A stretch of DNA of 64,000 nucleotides from Symbiodinium natans. Lineage: Eukaryota; Sar; Dinophyceae; Suessiales; Symbiodiniaceae. The first letter of the stretch is position 1. Every line of letters begins with the position of its first letter. Location: NCBI GenBank assembly GCA_905221605.1, contig CAJNDS010000391.1:392930-456929 (forward strand), in the 5' to 3' direction. A model generated the notes under the pieces. That model was not told the origin of the DNA, searched no databases, and saw nothing but the letters and a program-made list of their open reading frames with translations. The translations under genes and the position numbers were made by a program. Below, piece by piece: positions 19,700 to 31,600 of the stretch.

Positions 19700-20225
19700 G
19701 TTATTTTCGGCAGCTAGCTAGGTGGGGCTTGATCTGATCCTCCGATAGCTTCTTCCCGAGACCCTTGGAAAGTGCCTTCTTGGAGGTCTCCAGGGCTGAA
19801 GGCTCTCTGCTATCGAGCGACGAAGCCCTACTGGTCCTGGCCAGAAAAAAAGTCCATGGTCGTGTGGCGTGGTTCTGCTGGTGCCCCCTAAAAATTGCTG
19901 TTTCTTAAATATACAGAAAGAGATGTAGAATGTAGAAGCTGCTTGTAAGAGGCCCCTAGTTTCTAGCAACCTCCACATGCTTCTTCAGACCCTCTTGCAC
20001 CTTCTCCCACCTTTGATGTGACACTCCTCGGTCCCCCTCCCAACTTCTGAGATTTCGCAGTCGCACGGCCAAGTACGCTCTTGACTCTTGCTTGCTGTCT
20101 TGCATGTGTTGCGGGAGGGGCGCAAAGAGATGTAGAAGGCATTGCGAATCCCAAAGAATAGTTCGAAAGAGAAGCCTCCATGGGACTTCATGGGCGTCTC
20201 CCGAATCCGGGAGAAGATGTACCAC
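19700..20225 (-). CDS. Possible minus-strand exons, unidentified
   Basis: Read on the minus strand: FSRIRETPMKSHGGFSFELF (about 20218-20150), SVLGRATAKSQKLGGG (about 20085-20010), and SALETSKKALSKGLGKKLSE (about 19806-19745) ending KPHLASCRK-stop. The last is lysine-rich and plausible. Frames do not connect without assumed introns. Confidence 0.25.
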
Positions 20226-20488
20226 AACGTCTTTAACGACCCTAAACCCTAAACCCTAAGCCCTAATTAAACCCTAAACCCTAAGACGCCCCAAAGCCGG
20301 CTACAGCACGGAACTATACTCCTCCGCCAACGAATTGTTTGGCACACTGGTGCGCAGTTTTGCGGGGGCTTGCTAGATCGATGTTGCTTGAGGCAGCCGT
20401 TTTCGCTTGCCACTTTCATGTTTTTGGTCGCGCAGGCCGCGACCGCACCTGTAGCAATAACGTAGCAAGAACACCTGCGAGCTCCGCA

Positions 20489-20798
20489 ATGTTATCTTCC
20501 TCACCGAACTTTCGGTTGCACTTTGCGACTGCTTGGATGTGTGTCCTTACCACCGCGTGGGCCTTCAAGACTGGCGATTTCCCCTTCGAGCTGGTCAAGT
20601 CCACGAATTCGACGATTACCAGGGAGGCGAATGAGATCATCGCAAAAAATATGGCCGCGGACATGGGCATAATGAATGACATACCCGACCCAGCACTCAT
20701 GACCGAGAACACGACAGACGACGACATCAACGTGACGAGCGAGAATGCGACAAGCGAAAATAAAACCAAAGGCATTGGTGGGCTTGGGAGGAGCCCCT
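20489..20798 (+). CDS. Gene B first exon: signal peptide and N-glycosylation-rich segment
   Basis: ATG at 20489 gives a hydrophobic stretch FATAWMCVLTTAWA, then FKTGDFPFELVKS. The AWA-F junction is a good signal peptidase site. Within the next 90 residues are five N-X-S/T sequons (NST, NTT, NVT, NAT, NKT). The exon ends at CCCCT before canonical GTAAGT at 20799. An upstream in-frame ATG at 20339 would bury the signal, so 20489 is preferred. No spliced-leader relic noticed just upstream. Confidence 0.6.
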
Positions 20799-23700
20799 GT
20801 AAGTTCCAGATGGGTATTTCTCTAAATTAGAAGCCCTTTGTGGGTCACCTATACAGCACGGCACCTTCTTAAAAAGGACCCCAAAAAGGACCCGAATTCA
20901 GAGAAGCACACATATATGTGTACACATACCCTCGATGAGCTTATGGTTTATTAGAGAAAAATCTCTAGATAACTCCTAGCTTCAAGTGACATTCCCCATT
21001 CGGTCTCGTCTTCCCGAGTCATGAGGACCCTTGAGTTCATGATGCTGAAGATCACTCAGCTTGAGACGCTCGGACGAACTTTTAACTTTGACCTCAAGTC
21101 CTCATGGGCCAGTGTATCCCCGACAGGATGGATGGAACATCGTCCACAAAGCAAAATAACTTTATGGATACTTTATGGTGCAACGACATCTTTGCTGAAA
21201 GCAACATGTCAAGTTTGGCCTGGCACGCATAGCACGAAGGCCCTGAATCCCTGCGGACAGCGATACCCAACCCAAAGCCCTGCAAAAGCTTGGGAACATG
21301 ATGTTGCAGCATGTGTCCTCGCAGGACGCTTTGCGAGTTGCAGCAGGCCGAGATCAATTCACTCAAAGGGACGGTGAAGGAGCCGTGCGAAACGCGAAGT
21401 TTGCTTCCCTTGAACACCCGGCATTCAGCTCTTGCCAAGCCCGCAGTGCAGAAGCCATCCAGTTGTTTAAACAACCGTCTCCCAACCACAACAGCACCAG
21501 GAGCACCTGAAGGCCGATCACAAGGACAGCACGGTGACGCTGCTGCAGAAGGATCCAGAAGCCCAACTCGAGGACGGGGATACTGGGGGGGTGGCGACGT
21601 GGGCTCTGGCATGCCGCATACTTCGCAGAGTTTGCAGAACCTCTTGCGAAACACTGGCGCTATAGGAGGCACAAGCCACCCTCCGAGGGGTGCTGAAGAA
21701 GCACTCGCACCAGTTCCACAAGCGAGACTGGGTTGCTGTGAGTCCCCCTCTCCTTGTCACCTCCATCGCCCCCCCCCCCCCCCTCAGACTCTGATTGTCC
21801 TGCGTGGCCAAGGAGAATTCCATCCGAAACCCGGACAAACCCAGGCACCCGACTCTCCGAAGGCCAAACAAACCCAGGCACCGGACTCTCTCTGGTAGCA
21901 CAGGTTTCCTTGCGGTCGTTCTTAGTAAATTAGGAAAGAGCTGCTAGGGAATTAGGGCGATGCAGGCAGAAGGTACCCTACACAATCCCTAGAAGGTTTG
22001 TTGTCAGTTTCTGGGTGGATTTCTCGTAGTCTGCTGGCACTCTACCATCGATGCCGTACTTTGTTTCTTGTTCCTTTGAGGCACTAGTTCTGTGTATACC
22101 ACCAAGAAGGCCTTATCCTGCGGCCTCCGCGTCAGTAGGCTCTTTGTTGCATTGCTTTCCTTACTGTTGGTTAACGTTAGTAGGGAATGAAGCAATGAGG
22201 TACCCTATATAAGCCTTTAAAGGGTACATATATATACATATATATATATAGGGGGATATGGGGTACCTCATTCCGTCATTCCCTACTCACCAACATCAAG
22301 TTTTGGGAGGCTTGCAAGTCCTCACGACTCACGACCCATCCACCTGATGGGTGGAGAAAGGATGCTGCAGCGGGTTTCAAGACAAGGGTTTAGGGTTTAG
22401 GGTTTAGGGATTGTTTCACACGGTTGTTTTTGGTGCCGGCTGCATGCTACTCCTCAGGATTACTTCACCCGCCCGAATTCCAAGTCTGGTCCGGCAGGCG
22501 GTTCTCAGAGCAGGAAAGGTGCCGGGTCAAGGTTCGAGGCTTGATGGTTTAGATTCAATAGTTGACAGTACGGTCATGGGGAGGTTATGGGGCAAATGTC
22601 TGTCACTACCCCTCGCTTCGAGACATGTCGTCCTCGCTTGCAGGCTGAGTTGCTTCAGAAGCGCCGAAAAGCCAAAGCCGACCAGGCGGGTGCATGGACG
22701 CTGGGTTTACGGTTTAGGATGGTTTAGGGTCCAGGGTTCTGAGTAACCTGCCTTGTGCTTGTGGCTGATTGCTGCCGCAGATGGGCGGGTAGTGGAGGCC
22801 GCAGACACGCAAGCAGAGACACGCAGAGACACGCGGAGACACACGGAGACACGCGGAGACGCGCGGAGACACGCGGAGACACGCCGTTACACGCGGAGAC
22901 ACGCAGACACACGCAGACACACGCGGAGACACGCAGACACACGCAGACACGCAGATCCTTGGACACGTATAGACACAAACACACGAAAACGCGCGCGCAC
23001 ACCCGCACACCCGCGCACCCGCGCACACCTGCACACCCGCACACCCGCCCACCGGCGCACCCGCGCACACCCACACACCCAATCAGATTGAGGGTGCATG
23101 TTCCCAGTCTCAGACGAGCGCATTTGAAAGTGACCATTTAGGTCAAGTTCCGAGGGGCAGGGTCAGATGCAATAACTGATGCAATGGCCTTCAATGGCCT
23201 ATAACCGCCACACACCTCACGCCGGGCTTCTATGCCAAGCTGCCCTGCACCGAATGGGTCGGCTCCGGTGGGGCGGCAGACTCGCTCCACGCCGGCTGAG
23301 GCACCTGGAGGCCTAATAGCCTCAGTTAAGAATGCTATGGTTTAGGGTTTAGGGTTTAGGGATTAGGGTTTAGGGGGAGCTTGAAGATTAGTTTGAAGTC
23401 TACACCACTGCATCGAGGAGGATGCCTCCTTGGACGGAAGCGTGTCCTCCAAAATTCCCATTGTGGGCATTTTGGCGCGGATTCATCCAACCAAGTTGTT
23501 TATGGATTTTTGTTGCCATATCTCCAGATGAAACCCTAAACCCTAAACCCTAAATCCTAAACCCTAAACCCTGAACCCTAAACCCATTCACATGGTGAGC
23601 AATTCCGAGAATTTCCCATGCAGCCCAGGCGATGTGATTGACGCGGCAAAGGATGCAGCCGAAAAACTTGATCCTCAGGTGCTCTTTACAGTAATCTTTC

Positions 23701-26617
23701 CACTTTTTGGGCACGTTATAGAGCCTTATCTACGGTTCTGTCAAGTTACACTATCACCCTTTAAGCTTGTTTATTGGCTTCTATACAAACCCTAAACCCT
23801 AAACCCTCAGCCCTAAACCCCCCTCCACGCTAAACAATTAAACGCTATACTCCCCCGCTTGGGAAAGCCTAAAACCCTAAACCCGAAACCCTAAACCCTA
23901 AACGCTAAACACCTCCAAGGATGGAACAGGCCTTATCGGGGATGCTCTGGGGGATGCTTACGAACTGGCTTCGGACAAGGCGGGGCAGCAGAGTGTTGCG
24001 ACAAAAGGGCTTAGGGTGTAGGGTTTAGGGTTAGGGCAATCGCAAGGTCGCACTTAGTTTTCTTGGATGTATACGTCGATGGTCACGTAACTGGTCTGGG
24101 CTCAAAGAGGGTTAGGGTGGTTTTTCTTGCACATAACTTAAATAAGAACCAGGTCCCCTGAACATACCATGAGTTCTTTAAGGCCTGTGGTATAGAACAC
24201 GGGCAAACGAATGGCTTGGCGCACCATTCTCGCAGGCGTGCTTGATTTCTGTTGTTTCGAGGCGCTTGTGATGGGCAAATTCAGTTTTTAAACGGGAGAC
24301 CATCACAGGAGGCAAGAGGACGTGCGTCCTTGGCTGTCAGTCAGGATAGTCACTACAGCATTTGCCAACCGTACTCGTACTGACACATTGAGGGCATCCC
24401 CAATCCGTTGCACGGAGGTCGAGTTCGTGAGACGGACGACCATCGACACCGTGCAAATGGCCATGGACATCCTTGTCCGTGGTTTCACCGACTGGCGCGC
24501 GTGGTGCCCAAGCTCACACGGCCCGTCATTGTGGAAGAGCGCCTCGCCAGTATGGATACGTGTGTATACATATATATATATACATATACACACACACACA
24601 CACACTTCATCAAGGTACAGGGTGAAGGGATGCATTGGAGCCCTCAAAACACTTCATATCAAGGTAAAGCAGCAGGTTGGGAGCAGGCTGGGGCAGGGGG
24701 AGTAGGGGTGGTGGGCGGCCCTATAGACGAAGCACTAAGAGCACGGGAAGGGAGAATGGAGAGAGCGGGGAGGGCGGGGAGGGCGGGGAGGGCGGTGCAG
24801 GGAAAATGAGTCTTCACTGACGCCGCCCCCGCTTCTGGGGTCGGCGGATGTAATATATATGTGTGTGTCTACTTGTGCACTTTGCGTACATGGAAAGGAC
24901 CAAGCATAGATACATACATACATACATACTTTTGTTGATACCTGTGTGTCTGGGCTCTCTCGAGCCGGGGAAGTCAGACACTCATTACCTAACCTCCCTT
25001 TTAATCGCTGTCTGAACGGGCCTAATTGCACACCGTCACTCCATGACTGCGTGGATGTCCTAAATGTCCTTTTCGGGCCGCTTGACAGAGCCAAGACAAC
25101 CATCACTGGGGCGTCAACTTCGGGAACCAGAGATGCGTTATCCGACTCATGGGCCAGGAGACCGAGCTGTTCAACTTCAACTGGGGATGGAGGTTCCTTA
25201 GTTGGCCATCGCACCTGAAGTCGGTCGCAGAAGGAAAAATCGTGGATATTATGCCATATCCCTTACGGATGGTGGCGCATACGCACCATGAGGCCATGAG
25301 GACCGTGTTCAGTGTCGGATGGGAGCTCATGCATTGTCCCCACCGCGGGCATCACCATCAGCTGATTCAGTGCTTGGGACGCTGGATCATGCATTTTGCG
25401 AACCCTCTGCACTGGATGCCACACCCAGTGAAGACGCTCGCAAATGGACGCATCCTCGATCTGCTGCCCAACCCAGTGAAATCAGTTGCGCAGGGAAGAA
25501 TTCTCGATCTGTTGCCCAGCCAAGTGAAATCAGTTGCGCAGGGAAGAATTCTCGATCTGGTCCCTGAGCCAGTCAGGAAAGTAGCGGATGGTAGAATCAT
25601 GGGCCTCCTGCCGGATGCACTGAACAAAGTTGCGGGCGGCAACATCATGGGCCTCCTGCCAGATCCGCTGAACAAAGTTGCGGGTGGCAACATTATGGAC
25701 CTGCTGCCAGGTCAACTTCACCACATTGCGCGTGGCAACATCATGGCCCTCCTGCCATGGCAACTTAACAAAATTGTCCATGGCAGAATCATGCACCTCC
25801 TGCCGGAGCCAGTGCAGCTCATAGCAGGTGGCCAGGCGGACTCCATCAGAACAACGCTCACGCTGGGCAACGAGCTCATGAAGTGCGCCAATCCGACTTC
25901 GCAAGGTGACCTGGTCCAGTGCCTCGGCTTCAAGATCGTGGGAAGCGTCCCTCCGCTGAACTTCTTGAATCGCCTGGGCGACATCTTCAGCGAGTTCATC
26001 GAGGCCTTCGCGAAGGTCGCCGCTACAGTGGCCACACAGGCCATGAAGGGCGGACAGTCTCTGCTGCAGGTGCCCGGCTCTCCTAAACCGTGGTCCCTGA
26101 CCCTAAACAGCCCCAAGCCCTCAGCAAATACATGGGCCCGTACTCACCAAAAAACAGCACGGGCCCGAGATTCGGGAATTTACCAGGTGGCTGCCACGAC
26201 CGAGTTCCCTTCTGCCGATTCTCCACCCATGGTGCACCATAGAGGCAGGCTTAGGGTTTAGGGTTCAGGGTTAGGGTTTAGGGTTTGGGGTTTGGGGTTT
26301 AGGGTTTAGGGTTTAGGGTTTAAATCTTTTTGTGGTGTAGAGTTTCGTGGGCGGCCAGGCTTTGGAGTCACCTTGTAACATCAACCCTAAACACATAACT
26401 TCTAAACCCTAAACCCTAAACTTTTAAACTGCCTCAACCTCAGAAGCCCGAAAATGGGATTGTGTGCTTCTTGTATCCCTTCGGTGGATCGGCAAAAAAG
26501 GGTCATTGCATCGCGTCGCTGGGGTTTTGAGGTTGTTGGAAACAGTTTCTGCTATGTATAGATTATACATATATATATATATAGATATGTGTGTGTATGT
26601 ACGTATGTATATGTATG

Positions 26618-26653
<36 letters not shown>

Positions 26654-28652
26654 ATTATGTACGTATGTATGTATGTATGCATGTATGTACACATGCTACC
26701 CCCGCCCCCCCCCCCCCCCCCCCCCCCCCATATATCATATACCTTAATGTACATGTACGTGTGTACCCTCCCCCGCCCCCAATGGACCAACCGCGAAATG
26801 GAGAAGCCAAGTATCAACTCATTTCTAGGGTGCGCATGTCATGTTACAAGGATCGGCTGATCTCTTATTTTAATCTTGCAGATGGAGCCCCCTTGTAGGT
26901 ATCTCATGCAAATCCTGGAAGCTTCTGCAGGGAGAAGGGCGCTATGTGTTTTTCTGTGGGCCCCCTCCCTCCACAGCTCCGCTGTTGGCGCATCGAAAAA
27001 ACCCAAGTTCCAAACGTCCCAAACTCCAGAAATGCAGATTTCCGAAGCAAGTCAAGTCAAGAATCCAAAGTTTCCGGACAAACTCACATAGAAAATGTTT
27101 GGATCCTTGGATTTCTGTACAAAGGGGGGCCGGGGGTGGTGGGAGGCCTCTCTTGCAGCAATGGAGAAGAAGTACCCAATCTATGTGCAAATTTATGTGC
27201 GGGGAGACGGGGAGGGGTGCGGTACTGCAGGAAGCAGTCTTTTTGATTGTTTGGTCTGACGGAAAGACGAGATCCTTTCTCCCATCAAAAAACTCCCGAA
27301 ACCCAAAAACTCAAAATCAAACACTCCCCAATTCCAAAGATCCAAAACCAAAACATCTAAACTGTATCCAAACTGCTCTGCAACAACCTCCGGCGAGGTT
27401 TGGGTATTTGATTTTTTTTTGCAGTTTAATTTGCCTGAAATTGAAAATGCACAGCTAGCTACTGGAAACACAATTTTCGCAAGAAACGCCTATCTTTTTT
27501 TGTTTACCAAAAAAAGCGCATTAGGACCAATCTCAACTGTGAAACATCTTTCCCGGAGCTCGTCAAATGCCAAGACGCCCCAAGATGCCCCAAGCCCTTG
27601 AAGCCTGGTCCGAGGGATTCTAAAGGGGGGGGGCCCTAATTCCCTCACTTCCTACTACTCATATGAACCAGCCAGTTGAAGCCTGGTTCAGGCCCCAACC
27701 TCCTCATCACGAAGCACTCGCAGCACGCGCCCAGTGGACAAGCCGAGTTGTTGCAGGAGATGGCGGCCGCGAAGGATCGCTGTTCTGTTGCCGTTGCAGT
27801 GATGTTTGCCGGGTGGTTTCAAGGGGATGGTGTGAGGCTTTTGTTGCATGAAGCTAATCGTTGCGTCGGTTGTCTTGAAAAGGTTCTGGGCCAACCCCTT
27901 GCAATCCTTGAGGCACAGCGTGGCGACGATGAGGAGCCTCCAGCCGCAGTCAGCTGGGACTTTGAGGACCATGGGCCCAAGACCACAGCATTGGTGACCC
28001 AGCTGCTTGTCTCATGTAGGGGGGGGAGGGGAGGAGTTGAGGCTGAGGATGCACTTATCTAGTTAAAGGGTGTATTCGGGATGTCCTTCAGTGGACAGCA
28101 ATGCCTTGTCTTGTGTTGCAGCATGTTCCTCATAAGCAAAAGTCAGCTCGGACCACGAGTAGGGGGCGTTGCGGGATCGTCACACAGACGCACGGGGAGT
28201 CTTGCCGAATTGCACTGCAGTCGGGCAGTTGCGCACTGTTGTTCCGCAACAAAGCAGTTCCGAGGTTCGATGGCAGGGAGACCGCCACGGGATCCTGCCT
28301 GGCCTTTGCACCAAGGGACAAGACCGGCAGCAACAACCAGGCTACTCAAAAAGACTGGCAAGCGCCAACTGAGGACGACTTCGTGAAGCTGGAGCCTTGG
28401 GCGGTGCCGTGCGGCAACAAGTGGATGAAGGACAATTGGAACAAGTGGCAAGGCTATTCTTTCTACACGGCGGACACGCAAATCGAGAGGTGTGTGACCG
28501 TGACCTTCAAGTTGAACATGCAGCCCGTCGTTGCCTTTGTCGGTGGCATCCAGTTTCTTAGGGATACTTGGGAATAGTTTTTCATTTTCGGGCATTATAA
28601 TTCCTAAGAAACAGCTGATATATATATATATATGTATGTATATGTATATAGT

Positions 28653-28683
<31 letters not shown>

Positions 28684-31600
28684 GTATGCTTATATATACT
28701 TATATATACTTATATATACTTATATATACTTATATATAATTATATATAATTATATATAAATATATATAATTATATATATATATATATATAATTATATATA
28801 ATTATATGTAATTATATATATATGTATGTATGTACATATATATATATAATTATTATTATTATTTACAGGGTTTCAAGCCTTCAATGAAGGTTTGACTTGC
28901 TGCCCGGGCCTTTGGCCGAGGTGGACAGCCAAGTCCGGAGCCTACATGTAATGCAGTCGGGACGCTCATTTTTCCAGAGCTCACCTAGCACATGCTCATT
29001 TCGTGGTAGCAAATTGTAGCAACGCGTGTGATGCATAATTATATACTTTTGCAGACTGATCCCCGGCTTGAATGTTCATCAAGGTGTGTTGGCCGAAAAA
29101 TCAGCCGGGCGGGCTCGACCTCAGCGTCTTGCGCTCTGAGATCAAGTCCAACAACGTCATGCTCTTCAGCCGGACGCTCCGCCTGGCCAAGCGCTTCGGC
29201 AAAGACACGCACTTCGTGACGGACAACATCAATGGCGGCCATCAAACCGCTCGAAGCTACTTTGCTGTTTCAGACACAGGCTCAGAGAGCGGGACTGGCA
29301 TGGCTTCCATGAAACGGTCGGCTCTTCTGGCAAGCAACCACAGCAAGGCACGTGCACAGACTCAGTTGGAGAAGTCGCTGTACTGGAAAGAGCAGGAAGA
29401 CGACTTGTACTTGGCATCAGTCGAATACGGGAAGGATCTGGGCATCAACAAGACCTCCGAGCTGCGAGGGCAAGAAGCTCGGAAGCGCATCAGCGCCATG
29501 GAGTCCGAATCCGAGGCCCAGTCGGCAGCAAACGTCTTCAAGCTCTTCAGCTTCAAGAATGCTGGTGTGGTCAACTTTGAGGTCAAAGGCCTGCTCTCGG
29601 GCAACTGGATTCAGCTTGGACTGCAGATGGGCTTCGGCCCCTACCAGAGCCCAGAGACGACGATCCCCTTGGTGAACATCGCGGATCAGTTCGCCCTCAT
29701 CTTGGCCGCCATGCCCGACGAGCTCGTGTCATGGGAGAGCAGGTCCCGGGCCATCGCCGCGCTCAAGGACTTCCCTAAACGGCCTTTGCTGCAGTTGGCG
29801 AGTGAGGGGTTCGATTCTGTGCTCCCCAAACACTGACATCTCCCGCAGTAGAGCCCCAAAGCAGAACCCCTAAACCCTAAACCCTATACCCTATACCCTA
29901 TACCCTATAAACCCTAAACCCACTAGTCAAGGACTTCACCAGTGCGGATGTCCAAGCGGTGAACAGCAAGGCCAAGCAGGTGAAGGTTGCCGATGACAGC
30001 AAGGAGGGGGGCTTCCAAAATAGGGGGTTCCCTGTGGGGGGGGATCCTTTAAAAGGGATTACAGGCATTTTGGTTTACATAAGAGGTACCCCCCCCCCCC
30101 CATTTTCTGAAACCCTCAGGAGGGCAAGGATGGGAACAAGGATGGGAGCTGGTCCTTCGACGTCAACTCACCTCCTCTTGGCTCGGGCACGAAGCGCCCT
30201 GAGCCGCTCGAGGAGGGGTTCCTCCCTGAGTGCCAGGTGGGGCTTTGCCCTTTGCTGCATAGAGGATACACTGATACACTGTTACGCAGTAACAGCAACG
30301 CGCACACCGCAGATAGCAAGAAGACTGGATATCACCAACAAGACTGGATTCATCTGGTATGTTAGGGCAGCAGCGCTTCATGCTCTTTTTCTTTCTTATT
30401 GCTCTGTTGACCATATTTTGTTTTATGCTTGATGCCACCCAGACTCGCGCATCAGATGGCGCGCGCGTTCAATCACCCCCAAGACTCTTGGGAGGATCCC
30501 AAAAAATAGATCCCCTTAAGGGTCCCTGAAAATGACCCAGTAGTAGTAGAGGGTACAATTTGGGGGCTTCTATTTGATCCTCCCGGGGGGTTCGGGGCCC
30601 TCTTCCACTGCAGTTTTGCGTATGGACTCCCGGAAGTGAAGCCAGGAAATTTTCGAATGCTGCTTTAGCCTGACATGATCGTGCTCCTAGTCTCCTTCCC
30701 ACTAAGAGGGATCCTATAAACCCTATAAACCCTATAAACCCTAAACCCTGAGAATCCGAGCTCTTTGGAGAATTTCAGATGCCCCAGCCTTCACGCCATG
30801 GCAGGGGCAGCTTGTGGAGGGCGGCTCATGCTCGCACTTGCAGGCCACCGGGAGAAAGGGGGAAGGGGGGAAGGGGGGGGGGGGGGGGGGGGGGGCTGTT
30901 TTCTGCCCAAAGAAAGCCCGAAGATGCTTCATCCTGTTTTGATCCGATGTGCTTGACTGCAGAGGCAGCAGCACTTTTCAACTTTGATCCCTAAACCCTG
31001 CACCCTAAACCCTAAACCCCTTGATTGCAGTTTCATGTTGGGGCTCCAGGCCTTTAGGCGCTCCGAGCAAGGGCTGCTAAGGCTGTGCAAAGAGCCTTGC
31101 CAGCAGCGGCTGCCCCGGCTACTATAGAGGGTCTTGGGGGTCATCCTATTTTTGAATGGAGGGACCATAAGGGAATATGTTGAGTAATGATTCCGACACC
31201 TACACTGCAGTCCTAAAGCAGCTACTGCAGAAGCCCTGACGGTCGGCCCCCCGACGTTGGGAGGCACCGTGACATGGGTTGTCATGGCCTACGCCCTGAA
31301 GAATTGCCTGTGCTAGGGTTTAGGGTTAAGGGTTAAGGGTTTAGGGTTTAGGGTTTAGGGTTTAGGGTGTAGGGCATGAAGCAGCTTCCAGGTTCAAAAG
31401 GGTTTAGGGTTTAGGGTCTCCTCTTTAGGAGTCTGGGTCCAAAAAGGGTCCCTGCTTATACTACAAATCTGCACCCTAGTTCCACAGCTTAGCTTCGTGG
31501 GCCTGAAACAAAGCTTGTCTGGGATGTGTGCCATGAGTAATGGCTAGTCAACTCGCGGGAAGCGAGTAACAAGTAGTGGTCCAAAAAAGGATTAGCAATC

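Larger units (their letters stand above)
17163..20488. other. Intergenic region between genes A and B
   Basis: 17180-~18400 is collinear with the DNA 3' of gene B (45180-~46300), with shared anchors at CCACAGGCTCAAA, AACCGACGGTAGACCC, CAAAGCAGCTTTG and CAGTCGGAGGCCCGAAGG. Contains CCCTAAA arrays (18057-18092, 20239-20285), an (AC)n tract (18226-18244) and a G-run (18277-18298). Only the weak minus-strand ORFs listed separately and no clear promoter. Confidence 0.6.

Noticed and set aside
20440-20488. Relic spliced-leader sequence upstream of gene B
   Set aside because: I looked for a TTTTGGCTCAAG-like relic just before the first exon and did not notice one; not an exhaustive search.
22754-23141. 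Arg/Thr/His-rich ORFs over the ACACGCGGAG repeat
   Set aside because: Open in every frame because of the repeat; no homologue expected and no splice support.
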